NCBI RefSeq assembly: GCF_003589925.1
Contig: NZ_CP032382.1
Location: forward strand, 3,658,001 to 3,722,000
Direction of reading: 5' to 3'
DNA: 64,000 bases
Origin: Chryseolinea soli
GTDB taxonomy: Bacteria; Bacteroidota; Bacteroidia; Cytophagales; Cyclobacteriaceae
The notes under the pieces were generated by a model. It was not told the origin of the DNA. It did no database searches and worked only from the letters and a program-made list of their open reading frames with translations. Shown piece by piece: positions 9,495-18,151 of this stretch. The first letter of the stretch is position 1. Every line of letters begins with the position of its first letter. A program made the translations under genes and the position numbers.

Positions 9495-10412
9495 ATGAAC
9501 TGTCTCAAACGTACTATCGTCATGATGCTCCTGGCAGCGGGCTGCCTGTGTTGCTCCACCAAAAAAGAACCACTCACCTTTCACCTCGAAGGCACACCGG
9601 TGCGGTTGGTGCCGCCGCCGGGATTTAAACCCGCACCCGCGCTGGGTGGTCTTCAACATGCTTCGAAGCGCTCGGCCATTATGGCGCTCGAACTGCCTAG
9701 CACATTTCAGGAAGCGGCCGCGGAAATTGTTTCGGACACGCTCGCAAAGCAGGGCATACGTTTGCTGGAACGCCAGGACGTCAAGATTCAGAACAAAACC
9801 GGTGTGCTCTATAAAATCGGACGCCTCACCAACGGTGCCAACATCGAACAATGGATGCTGTTGTTGCCCTACGACCAGGCCACCATTTCCGTGACAGGAA
9901 CATATGTGAAAACGGACGAGAAAGAACTCGCGGCTGGGATCAAAGCTGCGCTGCTGTCGGTGCAGCTCGATGCCCGGGCGACGCACGCAGCGTTGCCGTT
10001 TAGTGTTCGTGTGAAGGGGCTGCGCCAGGCAAAGGTTTTGCCGGGACCTTCGGTGGTGTATACGGAACAGGGCGATTGGAACAACGCATCGTTGCAAAGC
10101 CTTTCGTTCTTTGCGGGCTCGTCAGACCGCATGATCGGGTGGGGTGCAGAAGAAACGGCACGAAGCCAGTTTCAGGAAATGTGCCCAACGTGTATGCTGG
10201 CCGAAAGCTCGATTGCACACGTGTCGGTGGACAGTCTGGATGGCGTGGAGCTGTGGGGATACACGCCCGCCAAAAAGCTGAAGTATGAAATGGTGCTGTT
10301 CGACACCAGCAAGTTTTTTGTCATGATTGGAACAGCCGATAGCCTGCAGGCCGAGATGCTGGCGCACTATAAAGAAGCCTCCCGGACATTTGCCCGCAAG
10401 CGAAAAAGCTGA
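9495..10412 (+). CDS. Putative lipoprotein of unknown function
   Basis: 305 residues from the ATG at 9495; the reading frame is open further upstream, but a terminator hairpin lies at 9425-9466. N-terminus MNCLKRTIVMMLLAAGC is a lipoprotein signal with Cys17 as the likely lipidated residue. The rest is a soluble alpha/beta-type sequence with no motif I recognise; its phrases (conversion of predicted surface values, PGFKPAPALGG, QWMLLLPYDQATISVTGTYV) recall proteins that handle hydrophobic peptides, but this is only an impression. It ends 3 bases before the subtilase start, so the two are probably co-transcribed and may be translationally coupled; a role as inhibitor, chaperone or partner of the protease is conceivable. 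Confidence 0.7.
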   Translation: MNCLKRTIVMMLLAAGCLCCSTKKEPLTFHLEGTPVRLVPPPGFKPAPALGGLQHASKRSAIMALELPSTFQEAAAEIVSDTLAKQGIRLLERQDVKIQNKTGVLYKIGRLTNGANIEQWMLLLPYDQATISVTGTYVKTDEKELAAGIKAALLSVQLDARATHAALPFSVRVKGLRQAKVLPGPSVVYTEQGDWNNASLQSLSFFAGSSDRMIGWGAEETARSQFQEMCPTCMLAESSIAHVSVDSLDGVELWGYTPAKKLKYEMVLFDTSKFFVMIGTADSLQAEMLAHYKEASRTFARKRKS

Positions 10413-10415
10413 ATC

Positions 10416-12041
10416 ATGTTGACAAAGCTGGCCACCCTTGTGCTTGTTGCTACACTGGCCGCACCCTGCGTGGTGTTGGCGCAGGGCATGCCCCTTCGGT
10501 TCCTGGCCCGCGCAAAAAAAGAAATTTCGGACGAGACCATTGTGCTCACCCTTCGCGCTGCACCACGCCAGGTGGTGGCGGTGAAGATAGACCGGCACAG
10601 TGCGTCAACCCTGTTGCGAACGGCTCCGGCGGGTTCTCTATTTCTATTGAAGAGCGACGCCGATGCCAATGCGCGTGCTATGTTGGATTATCTGAAACAC
10701 AGCAACGTGTTTGAATATGTTGAACCCGACTACGTGGGCCGCGCTGCAGCGGTAACGCCTGCCGCAGTGTTTCCGCACGATCCTTTCTTTCTCCGGCAAT
10801 GGTCACACAACAACGACGGTAGCTTTCCGTTGGCCGCAGCCAAGGTTGATGCCGATGCCGACATTGCCGAGGCGTGGACCATCACCACGGGAAGCGAGGA
10901 AGTGATTGTGGCTATTCTGGATACCGGCGTGAAAACAGATCATCGCGAATTCAGCGGGCGCCTCTGGAAAAACCCAAACGAAATAGCCGACAATCAGAAA
11001 GACGACGACGGCAACGGCTATGTTGACGATGTGAACGGATGGAACTTTGTGGCCGACAACAATGCCCTTCAGGACGACGCCGGCCATGGTACGCACGTTG
11101 CCGGCATCATCGGTGCCACGGGCAACAACGACGTGGGCTATGCCGGTGTGGACTGGCATGCCAAACTGATGTGCCTGAAAGTGCTCGACGAAGGTCAACG
11201 GGGATACTACAGCCATTGGGTGGCCGCCATCCACTATGCAGTTGATCATGGCGCGGCGATCATAAATATGTCGATGGGAGGCGCGGACTATTCTCAGGCG
11301 CTGGAGGAGGCCGTGCAGTACGCATGGGATCGAAACGTACTGGTGGTGGCGAGCATGCAAAACCTGAACAATGACATCGTGTTCTATCCGGCGGGCTTCG
11401 CACGCGCATTGGCCGTGGGGGCGACCGACCCCGACGACAACCGGAGCCAATCGTTTGCCGGGACCATCTATGGCAGCAACTATGGCGAACACATCGACGT
11501 GGTGGCACCCGGAAACTACATCTATGGTCTTCACCATCTCTCCGACACAACCTATAGCATGGTGTTGAGCGGCACCTCGCAGGCCACGGCACTGGTGAGC
11601 GGCATTGCGTCGTTGATGCGCGCAAAAAATCCTCACCTCACCGTGACGCAACTTGAGCAGGGCATTGAAGCAGGCGCCGAAGATGGCGTGGGCGCAGCGA
11701 CAGAAGATACACCCGGCTGGGATCGCTTCTATGGCTTCGGGCGCGTGAATGCCTATTTGGCGTTGCATCCTATGGATGCAGACGCCCCCGACGAAAGTGC
11801 GCTTCAGGTTTTTCCAAACCCATCCACTGGGTTGCTACACGTGAAGATGGATCAGAAAGTGGCCATTCGGTTCAGCATAGCCCTGTGCGACAACTTGGGC
11901 AGGCTTATTTTTCAAGACGAAAAAGACGCGACGCGCATGATAGACCTGAAGTATAGTCTTAACGGACTTCCCGCAGGCTTCTACACCCTGGTGCTCCGGA
12001 ACGAAAAAACGCGCTGTGTTGCGAAATGGATGAAGCATTGA
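10416..12041 (+). CDS. Subtilisin-like (S8) serine protease with T9SS sorting domain
   Basis: 541-residue secreted protease. Signal peptide 1-22; propeptide-like region up to about 115, ending in YVEPDYVG as in many S8 proteases; catalytic domain with Asp169 in ILDTGV, His224 in GHGTHVAG and Ser388 in SGTSQA; the oxyanion Asn lies in the ASMQNLNND region. The C-terminal ~75 residues (VFPNPSTGLLHV ... GFYTLVLRN) form a type A T9SS sorting signal, so the enzyme should be exported and anchored at, or released from, the surface. It would digest extracellular protein, possibly supplying the TonB receptor system upstream. It directly follows the small lipoprotein. Confidence 0.94.
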   Translation: MLTKLATLVLVATLAAPCVVLAQGMPLRFLARAKKEISDETIVLTLRAAPRQVVAVKIDRHSASTLLRTAPAGSLFLLKSDADANARAMLDYLKHSNVFEYVEPDYVGRAAAVTPAAVFPHDPFFLRQWSHNNDGSFPLAAAKVDADADIAEAWTITTGSEEVIVAILDTGVKTDHREFSGRLWKNPNEIADNQKDDDGNGYVDDVNGWNFVADNNALQDDAGHGTHVAGIIGATGNNDVGYAGVDWHAKLMCLKVLDEGQRGYYSHWVAAIHYAVDHGAAIINMSMGGADYSQALEEAVQYAWDRNVLVVASMQNLNNDIVFYPAGFARALAVGATDPDDNRSQSFAGTIYGSNYGEHIDVVAPGNYIYGLHHLSDTTYSMVLSGTSQATALVSGIASLMRAKNPHLTVTQLEQGIEAGAEDGVGAATEDTPGWDRFYGFGRVNAYLALHPMDADAPDESALQVFPNPSTGLLHVKMDQKVAIRFSIALCDNLGRLIFQDEKDATRMIDLKYSLNGLPAGFYTLVLRNEKTRCVAKWMKH

Positions 12042-12247
12042 CCTAAAGGCCATTGTACTTTGTTGAATTCATTGAACTTTTGGACACCAGATTTAAAATG
12101 TAATAGCTACGGGTAGATTCACTTTGGGAATAATGATAGGTTACTCTGAAAAACCTGTTCATCAATTACAATAAAAACCGGGCGTCATATTAACTTTTCG
12201 GACGTATTAACAAAAACAAGCGTTAAAGGCACTAACCCCGGCCAATC

Positions 12248-13792
12248 ATGCCAACCGTCGCGCTAAAAAGCAAAGAAGGAATTTGGGTCATGGTCTCGAC
12301 CATTCTGGCGTCGGCCATGGCTTTTATTGACGCCACGGCGTTGAATGTTGTGTTGCCCTCGATGCAGGAAGAACTTCAAGCATCGGTGACGGATATATTC
12401 TGGGTGCTCAACGCATACCTCTTGATGCTGGCGTCGCTCATCCTCATTGGCGGCTCACTGGGCGACACGTTGGGGAGGAAGAAAATATTCATGACCGGTA
12501 TTGTTCTGTTTATTCTGAGTTCGGCCTCGTGCGGCATGTCGGCTACTATTTTTCAACTGATCGTGTTCCGGATTTTTCAGGGCATCGGCGGCGCCTTGAT
12601 GATACCGGGTAGTCTGTCGCTGATCTCTTCGTCCATACACGAGCGTGAGCGGGGCAAAGCGATTGGTATTTGGTCGGCAGTGAGCACAGCGGTTACGATC
12701 GGCGGCCCCATTCTGGGCGGTGCGTTGGCAGATGCTGGATGGTGGCGCTATATATTTTATATCAATGTCCCCCTTGGACTTATCGCGTTGTTCATTCTGT
12801 TTGCCAAGGTTAGCGAAGTGAAAGCAGGCGGAGCGGACAAGCCCATCGATGTTGTCGGGGCGCTTATTATCGCCTTATGTTTGGCATCGCTTACGTATGG
12901 ATTTCTACGAATACCAAAGGTAGGATTTAATAACTGGCAGGTTTATGTTTCCCTGGTGGCGGGGATATTGTTGCTGCCGGTGTTCATCGCTTGTGAGAAA
13001 AGGGTGCCACATCGGATGATGCCGTTGCATTTGTTCAAGAATAAGATTTTTAGCGGAATGAATCTTTATACCTTCTTCCTCTACGCGGGGCTTAGCGCCG
13101 GCATGTTTTTTCTTTCGTTGAACCTGATCCAGATACAGGGTTACCGCCAGTTTGAGGCCGGGCTTGCATTTTTGCCGTTCACGCTTTTGCTGACGCTGTT
13201 GTCAGCGGTTGCTGGCAAGTTGTCCGACCGTTATGGGCCCAAATTTTTTTTGGTGGCGGGCGCCACGATCACCGGAGCTGCTTTGCTTTTTCTTGCCTTC
13301 ATACCAAAGACCAGTGGTCCCACGCAATATTGGTCCACGTTCTTTCCAGGGATTTTGATCTTTGGAGCAGGGATGACTTTCGTTATTGCACCTTTGACGG
13401 CCACGGTGATGGGTTGTGTGAGCGATCAATATTCGGGCGTGGCCTCGGGAGTGAACAATGCCGTTACGAGGACGTCGGGTGTTTTTGCCAATGCGATCTT
13501 TGGAGCGTTGGCCGTTCTTCTCTTTAGCAGCGCCTTGCAAAAAGACCTGGTGAAGACCTCTTTCTCGGAGGAAAGCAAAAGGGAAATCGCCGCGCAAGTC
13601 GTCAATCTTGGAAATGCAAAGGCGCCTTTACATTTGCCGGACGCCGACCGGCAGAAGATACAGGAGCTTTATCAGCAGGGATTTCTTAATGCCTACAGAA
13701 CGATCATGATCCTGGCCGCAGCGTTGTGTTTTGGGGCTACGTTGATGGCGGTGCTCTTTGTTGAAAAAGGAGTCCATGAGCGAGAGCGGTAG
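12248..13792 (+). CDS. DHA2-family MFS drug exporter (EmrB/QacA type)
   Basis: 514 residues with about 14 predicted membrane segments, the mark of the DHA2 branch of the major facilitator superfamily, which exports drugs or toxic metabolites with proton antiport. Visible motifs: motif D1-like IDATALNVVLP in the first helix, motif A GGSLGDTLGRKK after helix 2, and motif C GPILGGAL in helix 5. No membrane-fusion protein or regulator gene lies beside it, and the 206-bp upstream gap contains no clear hairpin. Its connection to the surface genes before it or the tRNA after it is not evident. Confidence 0.92.
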   Translation: MPTVALKSKEGIWVMVSTILASAMAFIDATALNVVLPSMQEELQASVTDIFWVLNAYLLMLASLILIGGSLGDTLGRKKIFMTGIVLFILSSASCGMSATIFQLIVFRIFQGIGGALMIPGSLSLISSSIHERERGKAIGIWSAVSTAVTIGGPILGGALADAGWWRYIFYINVPLGLIALFILFAKVSEVKAGGADKPIDVVGALIIALCLASLTYGFLRIPKVGFNNWQVYVSLVAGILLLPVFIACEKRVPHRMMPLHLFKNKIFSGMNLYTFFLYAGLSAGMFFLSLNLIQIQGYRQFEAGLAFLPFTLLLTLLSAVAGKLSDRYGPKFFLVAGATITGAALLFLAFIPKTSGPTQYWSTFFPGILIFGAGMTFVIAPLTATVMGCVSDQYSGVASGVNNAVTRTSGVFANAIFGALAVLLFSSALQKDLVKTSFSEESKREIAAQVVNLGNAKAPLHLPDADRQKIQELYQQGFLNAYRTIMILAAALCFGATLMAVLFVEKGVHERER

Positions 13793-13865
13793 GACGAGGT
13801 GTCAAGCTCCTGAGTGCTCATTGTACCCCGGGGCGGTAAAAAAAATAGGACCCGTAGAAATTGGC

Positions 13866-14045
13866 CTAAATTAACGTAGATAGGTTTTCTACAAGAAGAA
13901 AAAGTTGCCAGTCGTCTGAATTTGATGTAAAGCTTTCAGGGTAGACTTTATCAAGATGTTCTTGATAGCGAAATTGGAAATCAAGGCAGCTTCCGGTATA
14001 GAATTTGTCAAGTTTTTCGGAGTAAAGAATATAAACAGATGCCAC
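13866..14045 (-). pseudogene. Truncated GIY-YIG nuclease-like gene
   Basis: Starting at a GTG (14045) the frame reads ASVYILYSEKLDKFYTGSCLDFQFRYQEHL, the N-terminal core of a small GIY-YIG domain: the VYILYS and FYTGS segments take the place of GIY and YIG, followed by the conserved Arg. The frame stops after 59 codons at VENLSTLI, whereas family members usually continue for another 25-40 residues including the catalytic Glu helix. That part is missing, so the gene is probably dead. An open frame continues upstream through the tRNA-like repeat but is chance coding. It lies directly behind the tRNA terminator. Confidence 0.6.
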
Positions 14046-14063
14046 TAGCTTAAAATAGTTGCA

Positions 14064-14094
14064 AACAAAAAAAGGATGGCGAGTGCCATCCTTT
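14064..14094 (-). terminator. Rho-independent terminator of the tRNA-Leu transcript
   Basis: Ten-base perfect stem AAAGGATGGC/GCCATCCTTT with a 4-nt loop (14071-14094); read on the minus strand it is followed by a run of seven T. It faces the tRNA-Leu gene and lies just past the duplicated tRNA 3' end. Confidence 0.85.
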
Positions 14095-14150
14095 AAGTAC
14101 CAAAGGTGGGCCCCGATAGCTATCGGGGCGAACCTACACATCTTTCGGGA
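14085..14150 (-). repeat. Partial copy of the tRNA-Leu 3' end carrying an inserted palindrome
   Basis: A second, degenerate copy of the variable-arm/T-arm/acceptor 3' portion of the tRNA-Leu. It shares an exact 26-bp direct repeat with the true gene (14085-14110 and 14159-14184), covering the acceptor end and the sequence just downstream. In the position of the T-loop, three bases have been replaced by an 18-bp palindrome, CCCCGATAGCTATCGGGG (14111-14128; 20 bp counting the outer G/C pair). Beyond it the similarity to the tRNA resumes (CGAACCTACACATCTTTCGG). This has the look of an attachment-site relic. Confidence 0.75.
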
Positions 14151-14171
14151 CGGCCTTCGCCATCCTTTAAG

Positions 14172-14253
14172 TACCAAAGGTGGGAATCGAACCCACACAC
14201 CTTTCGGTACACGATTTTGAGTCGTGCGCGTCTACCAATTCCGCCACTTTGGC
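14172..14253 (-). tRNA. tRNA-Leu (anticodon CAA)
   Basis: 82 nt on the minus strand, beginning GCCAAAGUGGCGGAAUUGG with D-arm GGUAGACGC, a 5-bp anticodon stem CACGA/UCGUG around loop CUCAAAA (anticodon CAA, decoding UUG), a short variable stem, T-arm GUGGGUUCGAUUCCCAC and acceptor end CUUUGGU with discriminator A. CCA is not encoded. The long variable region and discriminator A fit leucine. An integrase gene lies 197 bases from its 5' end, and its 3' end is partly duplicated. Confidence 0.95.
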
Positions 14254-14353
14254 TTTTTTCACTTTGTTTCCCAAAAACATCGAAATTCAGCCAATTTCGA
14301 AGATTTTTTACGCCATTTTGATTCCCTTTTCTTCTCTAAAGTTCATCCTGCGG

Positions 14354-14424
14354 CGGGGCAAGTGCGGGGCAAATTTAGAACAAAGTTTTAAATATTTCAT
14401 TGTCCCGGTGCAAATCCGGGGCAA
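14354..14424. repeat. Three CGGGGCAA repeats before the integrase
   Basis: CGGGGCAA occurs at 14354-14361, 14365-14372 and 14417-14424; the last two extend to CGGGGCAAATTTA. Short direct repeats just upstream of a tyrosine recombinase gene are candidates for arm-type integrase or excisionase binding sites. This is inferred from position only. Confidence 0.45.
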
Positions 14425-14450
14425 ATTTTACGTATAAATATTACGGCAAA

Positions 14451-15773
14451 ATGATGACTAAAACGCACGATAGTAAACCAACGGCATCCCTGGTACTGGA
14501 CAGCCGTACGATCCTTAGGGATGGGTCTCATCCCCTGAAATTAAAAATAGGTTGGGGTAAGGATGATAATCGTAAATGGTCCATTGGGTATACTTTCACC
14601 AAGGAGAAGTATGCAGAGCTACTTACAAATGCTACCAGAGCACCCTACAAGGACATCTGGGTTCATTTAAATGCTAAGCTACGAAAGGCAGATAACATTA
14701 TTAGAGACCTCATGCCGTTCTTTCGATTTGAGGATTTTAAAGAGCGATTTTTTGATGCTCCGAACTTTAAGATTCAAGTCGATGAATCTTCACTAATGTT
14801 CATCTGTGAGACGGTTGCAAACAACTACAAACGGAAGGGACAGTATTCCATGTCAGTGAAAATGAGAGATTCTTCCAGATCCTTGTTAAAATTCGTTAAG
14901 ATGGAAAATATGCCCATGCGGGCGATTACTCCGAGCTTTTGCCGGGAGTATGAGGAATATATGTACAATAAGTCGAAGAAGTTTACCCGAAATGGCGCGG
15001 GAATTAACCTCAGGCATATTCGGATATTATTTAACGAGGCGATTTCAGAAGGGTACATCCCAAGAGAGTGGTACCCTTTTAAGCGAATGAGCGGAGAGCG
15101 TTCGTTTTTCAAGGATGCTTACGTAATACCCTTAGAGCGTAAGTCAAAGGAGTATCTGGACGAGGCTGATTTGGTTAAGTTTTCAGAGACAAAGAGATTT
15201 GATACACCTGCACAGCGAAAGGCTCATTGTGCATGGCTTGTATCGTTCTATTGCAATGGAGCAAACGCGGCCGACTTCCTGAATTTTAGATTCAGGGACA
15301 TTGAGGGAGATTTTATTTCCTTCTATCGCGAAAAAATAAAGTATTCTACGAGGCAGGACAGAAAGCTTATCCGAGTTTTCATAACACCAGAACTTCGTCA
15401 GTTAATTCTGGAGTTCGGCAATCCACCGGCGCCAAACAACTACATCTTTCAATGCTATACGGATGAGATGGACGATGAGAAGAGATTCCTTGCGAGGAAA
15501 AAATTTACCACCGACGTGACAAGGTCAATGAAGATTCTGGGCGAAAAGCTGGGATTAAAAGCGAAAGTCAAGTTGGGAAATGCACGCCATGCTCTGGCCA
15601 ACATCCTTAAAAGAAATGGTGTGTCTCGCGAGGTCGTTAAGGACCTTTTTGGACATATGAGCATTGTTACGGCAGACAACTATTATGAATCATTTGGCGA
15701 TGATAAATTCAAGGAAATTGCAACGAACTACATGTCCCTTGATGCGATAAAGAGTAGAATTCGAGACAGGTAA
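14451..15773 (+). CDS. Tyrosine recombinase/integrase
   Basis: 440 residues from the ATG at 14451. The layout is that of Bacteroidota mobile-element integrases: an N-terminal Arm-DNA-binding region (about 10-95), a SAM-like core-binding domain (about 110-210, with INLRHIRILFNEAI) and a catalytic domain (about 240-430). Box II is clear: NARHALANILKRNGV then LFGHMSIVTADNYYE, giving Arg, His, His and the Tyr nucleophile. The usual first catalytic Arg in the TGLR-like position is replaced (CNGANAADFLNF), as in several Bacteroidota integrases. It should cut and rejoin att sites of the element that also carries the excisionase-like gene encoded convergently downstream. Confidence 0.9.
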   Translation: MMTKTHDSKPTASLVLDSRTILRDGSHPLKLKIGWGKDDNRKWSIGYTFTKEKYAELLTNATRAPYKDIWVHLNAKLRKADNIIRDLMPFFRFEDFKERFFDAPNFKIQVDESSLMFICETVANNYKRKGQYSMSVKMRDSSRSLLKFVKMENMPMRAITPSFCREYEEYMYNKSKKFTRNGAGINLRHIRILFNEAISEGYIPREWYPFKRMSGERSFFKDAYVIPLERKSKEYLDEADLVKFSETKRFDTPAQRKAHCAWLVSFYCNGANAADFLNFRFRDIEGDFISFYREKIKYSTRQDRKLIRVFITPELRQLILEFGNPPAPNNYIFQCYTDEMDDEKRFLARKKFTTDVTRSMKILGEKLGLKAKVKLGNARHALANILKRNGVSREVVKDLFGHMSIVTADNYYESFGDDKFKEIATNYMSLDAIKSRIRDR

Positions 15774-15778
15774 TCAAG

Positions 15779-16102
15779 CTATGCTAACTTCTCAGCTTCC
15801 TCTTGGGTTAGTCTTTTTCCAGCCTTTATCCAGTCTTTAAGTTCCTGTTCGTCGAAGTATAGGGTTTTGCCTCTCTTGAAATGAGGAATCATACGCTTAC
15901 AGACAAGATTGTAAATTGTCTTACGCTTCCACCCAGTTATCCTCATTGCCAATTTGATGCCATTGTCGTTGTTGGTCTCGATACTTTTATTTACTAAAAA
16001 CGAATGTCTATCAGATTTTAATTCGAGTAATAGAGACTCAATTCGACTGAGTTGATTTTCGATTGCCTCAAATGGATTATGAGTTTTGCCTTGTGAATTC
16101 AT
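15779..16102 (-). CDS. Excisionase/MerR-like helix-turn-helix protein
   Basis: 107 residues from the ATG at 16102 (a TTG at 16126 would add eight). The N-terminal half is a short amphipathic helix (FEAIENQLSRIESLLLEL), probably a coiled coil. The C-terminal half is a winged-helix DNA-binding module of excisionase type: MRITGWKRKTIYNLVCKRMIPHFKRGKTLYFDEQELKDWI, where a recognition helix is followed by the usual 'PhxKxGrxlxFxxxeLxxWl' wing. Its stop lies 5 bases from the integrase stop, tail-to-tail. It probably directs excision or controls integrase expression. Confidence 0.85.
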   Translation of the reverse strand: MNSQGKTHNPFEAIENQLSRIESLLLELKSDRHSFLVNKSIETNNDNGIKLAMRITGWKRKTIYNLVCKRMIPHFKRGKTLYFDEQELKDWIKAGKRLTQEEAEKLA

Positions 16103-16324
16103 ATTGCCGGCATTTGACACCTGCAAGCAAATAAGAAATTGTTCAGCAGTTTGAATAGCAATAGATTTCTTTTAGTGGGTTTTGGTGACAAATGCCACTT
16201 TTATAAGCTTTCTGCCCGTAAATAAATTTTAAACATTCTGGTGAGCCCGGCCGAAATTTTCTGGTTTTAGGCTACGAAGCATCAAGCAGACCGATAATAT
16301 CTGTCAAAGACGGGGAGCTTTTTG

Positions 16325-16400
16325 GTTTCATGAGATTGCGCACGAAAACAACATGAGGCAAGCTTATTTTTCGCGAATCTCTTATCAACCCTGGATTTCA
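16325..16400. repeat. 76-bp direct repeat, copy 1
   Basis: Matches 18421-18496 at about 69 of 76 positions, with no gaps; the last 31 bases, from TTTTTCGCGAATCTC to GGATTTCA, are identical. Each copy lies directly upstream of, or forms the 5' end of, a plus-strand reading frame. On the minus strand both encode a similar peptide (LIRDSRK...VRNLMK), so the repeat could be a fragment of a dispersed element. Confidence 0.8.
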
Positions 16401-16796
16401 TCTCACAAGATCGCTTCGATATTTAGCAGCGCGGTTGACGCGGCAATTCCTGACAGCTTAAGCCTCAAAAGGTTTGATAACGGTCATCAAGTGGTGTTAA
16501 ATGCCAACGGTGAAGTTTTGGTTGGCGATACCATTGTTTGGTATGCAACCGATGGCATAAAACACTTTGTGCCGAATGCTGATGAAAATCAGCTTGCCAA
16601 AATAAAGAGCGGCGAAATTCAAAGCGCGATAACTGATACTTACAGCATTAGCCGTTTGACGCCAACAGAAGTTAAAGACGACAAATCTCAAACACATACT
16701 ATTTGGAATAATCCCGGCAATGGTGCTCATACGATCGCCCGCCCGGAACAGGTTCCATATTTCGGAATCCTCATAGTGAACGTGATGAGAAGGTGA
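16353..16796 (+). pseudogene. Unrecognised reading frame, probably 5'-truncated
   Basis: 147 codons. The first ~16 come from the 76-bp repeat, so the natural start is probably lost. The remainder (FDNGHQVVLNANGEVLVGDTIVWYATDGIKHFVPNADENQLAKIKSGE) has the composition of a real soluble or periplasmic protein, but I do not recognise a family. No signal peptide is present. I read it as the tail of a gene cut by the insertion or recombination event that placed the repeat here. Confidence 0.4.
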
Positions 16797-17833
16797 CCGA
16801 AGCAGCATCGTTATGAATGGTGACTTTTAAAGGAATAAAGTGAGTGAGTTGGGAAGTCAGTTGACGGAAGCCAAAATGAATAAAATATTAAATTAAGGAA
16901 ATTGAATATCAATTGATAAGCAATTGGTTTTTAGAACGAATTCAGGATGCCAAGGGGGAGACTGGTAGTTGATATCTATTCTGGGTTAAATGATGGCGTT
17001 TATTCATTTGAAGTAGCTGAAGGGATTATTCTCTATTTTATGAAGTTACTGTGATTCCAAATGTATCACTTTGGTGCCATGTCAGATCTGTTTTTAATCT
17101 GCCTAAAAATGGCGCGAGTTAAGTGTTTTTAGTGCACGTAAATCAGTAAAATTACTGACCGGCTGGACGTATCCGAACCGCTATTTTTAAAAGGGAAAAA
17201 CACCTAATGATCAATGACGAATGCCTAAAGTATTGGAAATAGAAAAACAATTCCTAAAAGTTTGGCTTAAACTGAAATCATAAGCACCTTCTTTAACATA
17301 TTCATATATATATGAGGGACGAAATATCGGCAATTACGCCACCGTTCGAATAAAAAAACACGGGACGAAAAGGTGCTCAAAGATGTGAGGCAAATTTTCG
17401 ATGAATTCGGACTCAAATCGGCAATTAAGAGTCGTATAATGAGGATGCAGTCTTGATGGTAGTGCCCAAGCAGATTTAACCCGGGACAAAATAGTAGACA
17501 AACCTCGCCCGTATTGGATCTGTTATCTTTACCTACAAGGCGACGTCTATTTTTTTGTTCACCCTTTTGTCTTCAAATAGCGACACCCATTTACATCTTC
17601 ATGCAATATTTTTGCCTTTGACATTAGCCGAAAACGATGTTTGATAATTTGTATAAGTAGATCTATTAAGTTTCTTTCTGGGCGTACTAGTAACCAGCGC
17701 TCAGAAGTTAAAGGGGTAAGTAATCCAGCCGGGAAGAAAGCCCCTTTTCAATAGTCTCTTTCCCCGTGAAACGGGTAGTACAATTCTACTATTTTTCATG
17801 GCAAAATTATATTACTTAATAGTAGTCCAACTG

Positions 17834-17974
17834 ATGCAAAACATGAACCAAACCAAAACTATAGATGTCCTGATTATTGGCGTTGTTATACTCGTAGCGA
17901 TACCCGGGCTGTTATATTATGCTACAGTAATTTTGATTGAAAAACTTGACTGGCGGCAAAATGCAGGGTGTTGA
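17834..17974 (+). CDS. Possible 46-residue single-span membrane peptide
   Basis: ATG at 17834 (or 17843) encodes a short polar head, then the hydrophobic segment VLIIGVVILVAIPGLLYYATVILI, then a charged tail EKLDWRQNAGC. It looks like a genuine transmembrane micro-protein. The last 14 bases overlap the start of a second micro-ORF in another frame, suggesting translational coupling. No family recognised; phage-like or toxin-like peptides are possible. Confidence 0.35.
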   Translation: MQNMNQTKTIDVLIIGVVILVAIPGLLYYATVILIEKLDWRQNAGC

Positions 17975-18074
17975 AACAATACGGGTTGTTGAAACCGTAC
18001 TGGCGGTTTCGTGGATTGGCGTTGGAGTATGTTTGTTATTCCGATTGATTAGATGGCTAGCGAGGCGTCTGTAG
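17961..18074 (+). CDS. Possible 37-residue membrane peptide
   Basis: Starts within the previous micro-ORF. Sequence: polar head, hydrophobic stretch VLAVSWIGVGVCLLF, then an Arg-rich tail RLIRWLARRL, which fits a small inner-membrane peptide with a cytoplasmic basic end. The overlapping arrangement with the preceding frame is the main support. No family recognised. Confidence 0.3.
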   Translation: MQGVETIRVVETVLAVSWIGVGVCLLFRLIRWLARRL

Positions 18075-18151
18075 ACGCTACAGGATTATTTATTTGGCAA
18101 TTTTCGATGAATTGGATAGACGTTTGTCACCCTTTTCTTTTAGGAGAACAA

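Noticed and set aside
14046..14198. N-terminal extension of the GIY-YIG frame
   Set aside because: The open frame passes through the tRNA-like repeat and the terminator hairpin, so its translation there is chance.
17690..17760. Riboswitch-like conserved region upstream of the micro-ORFs
   Set aside because: There is a GC-rich block able to fold (AAAGGGG/CCCCTTT) but no consensus of any riboswitch class that I can recognise.
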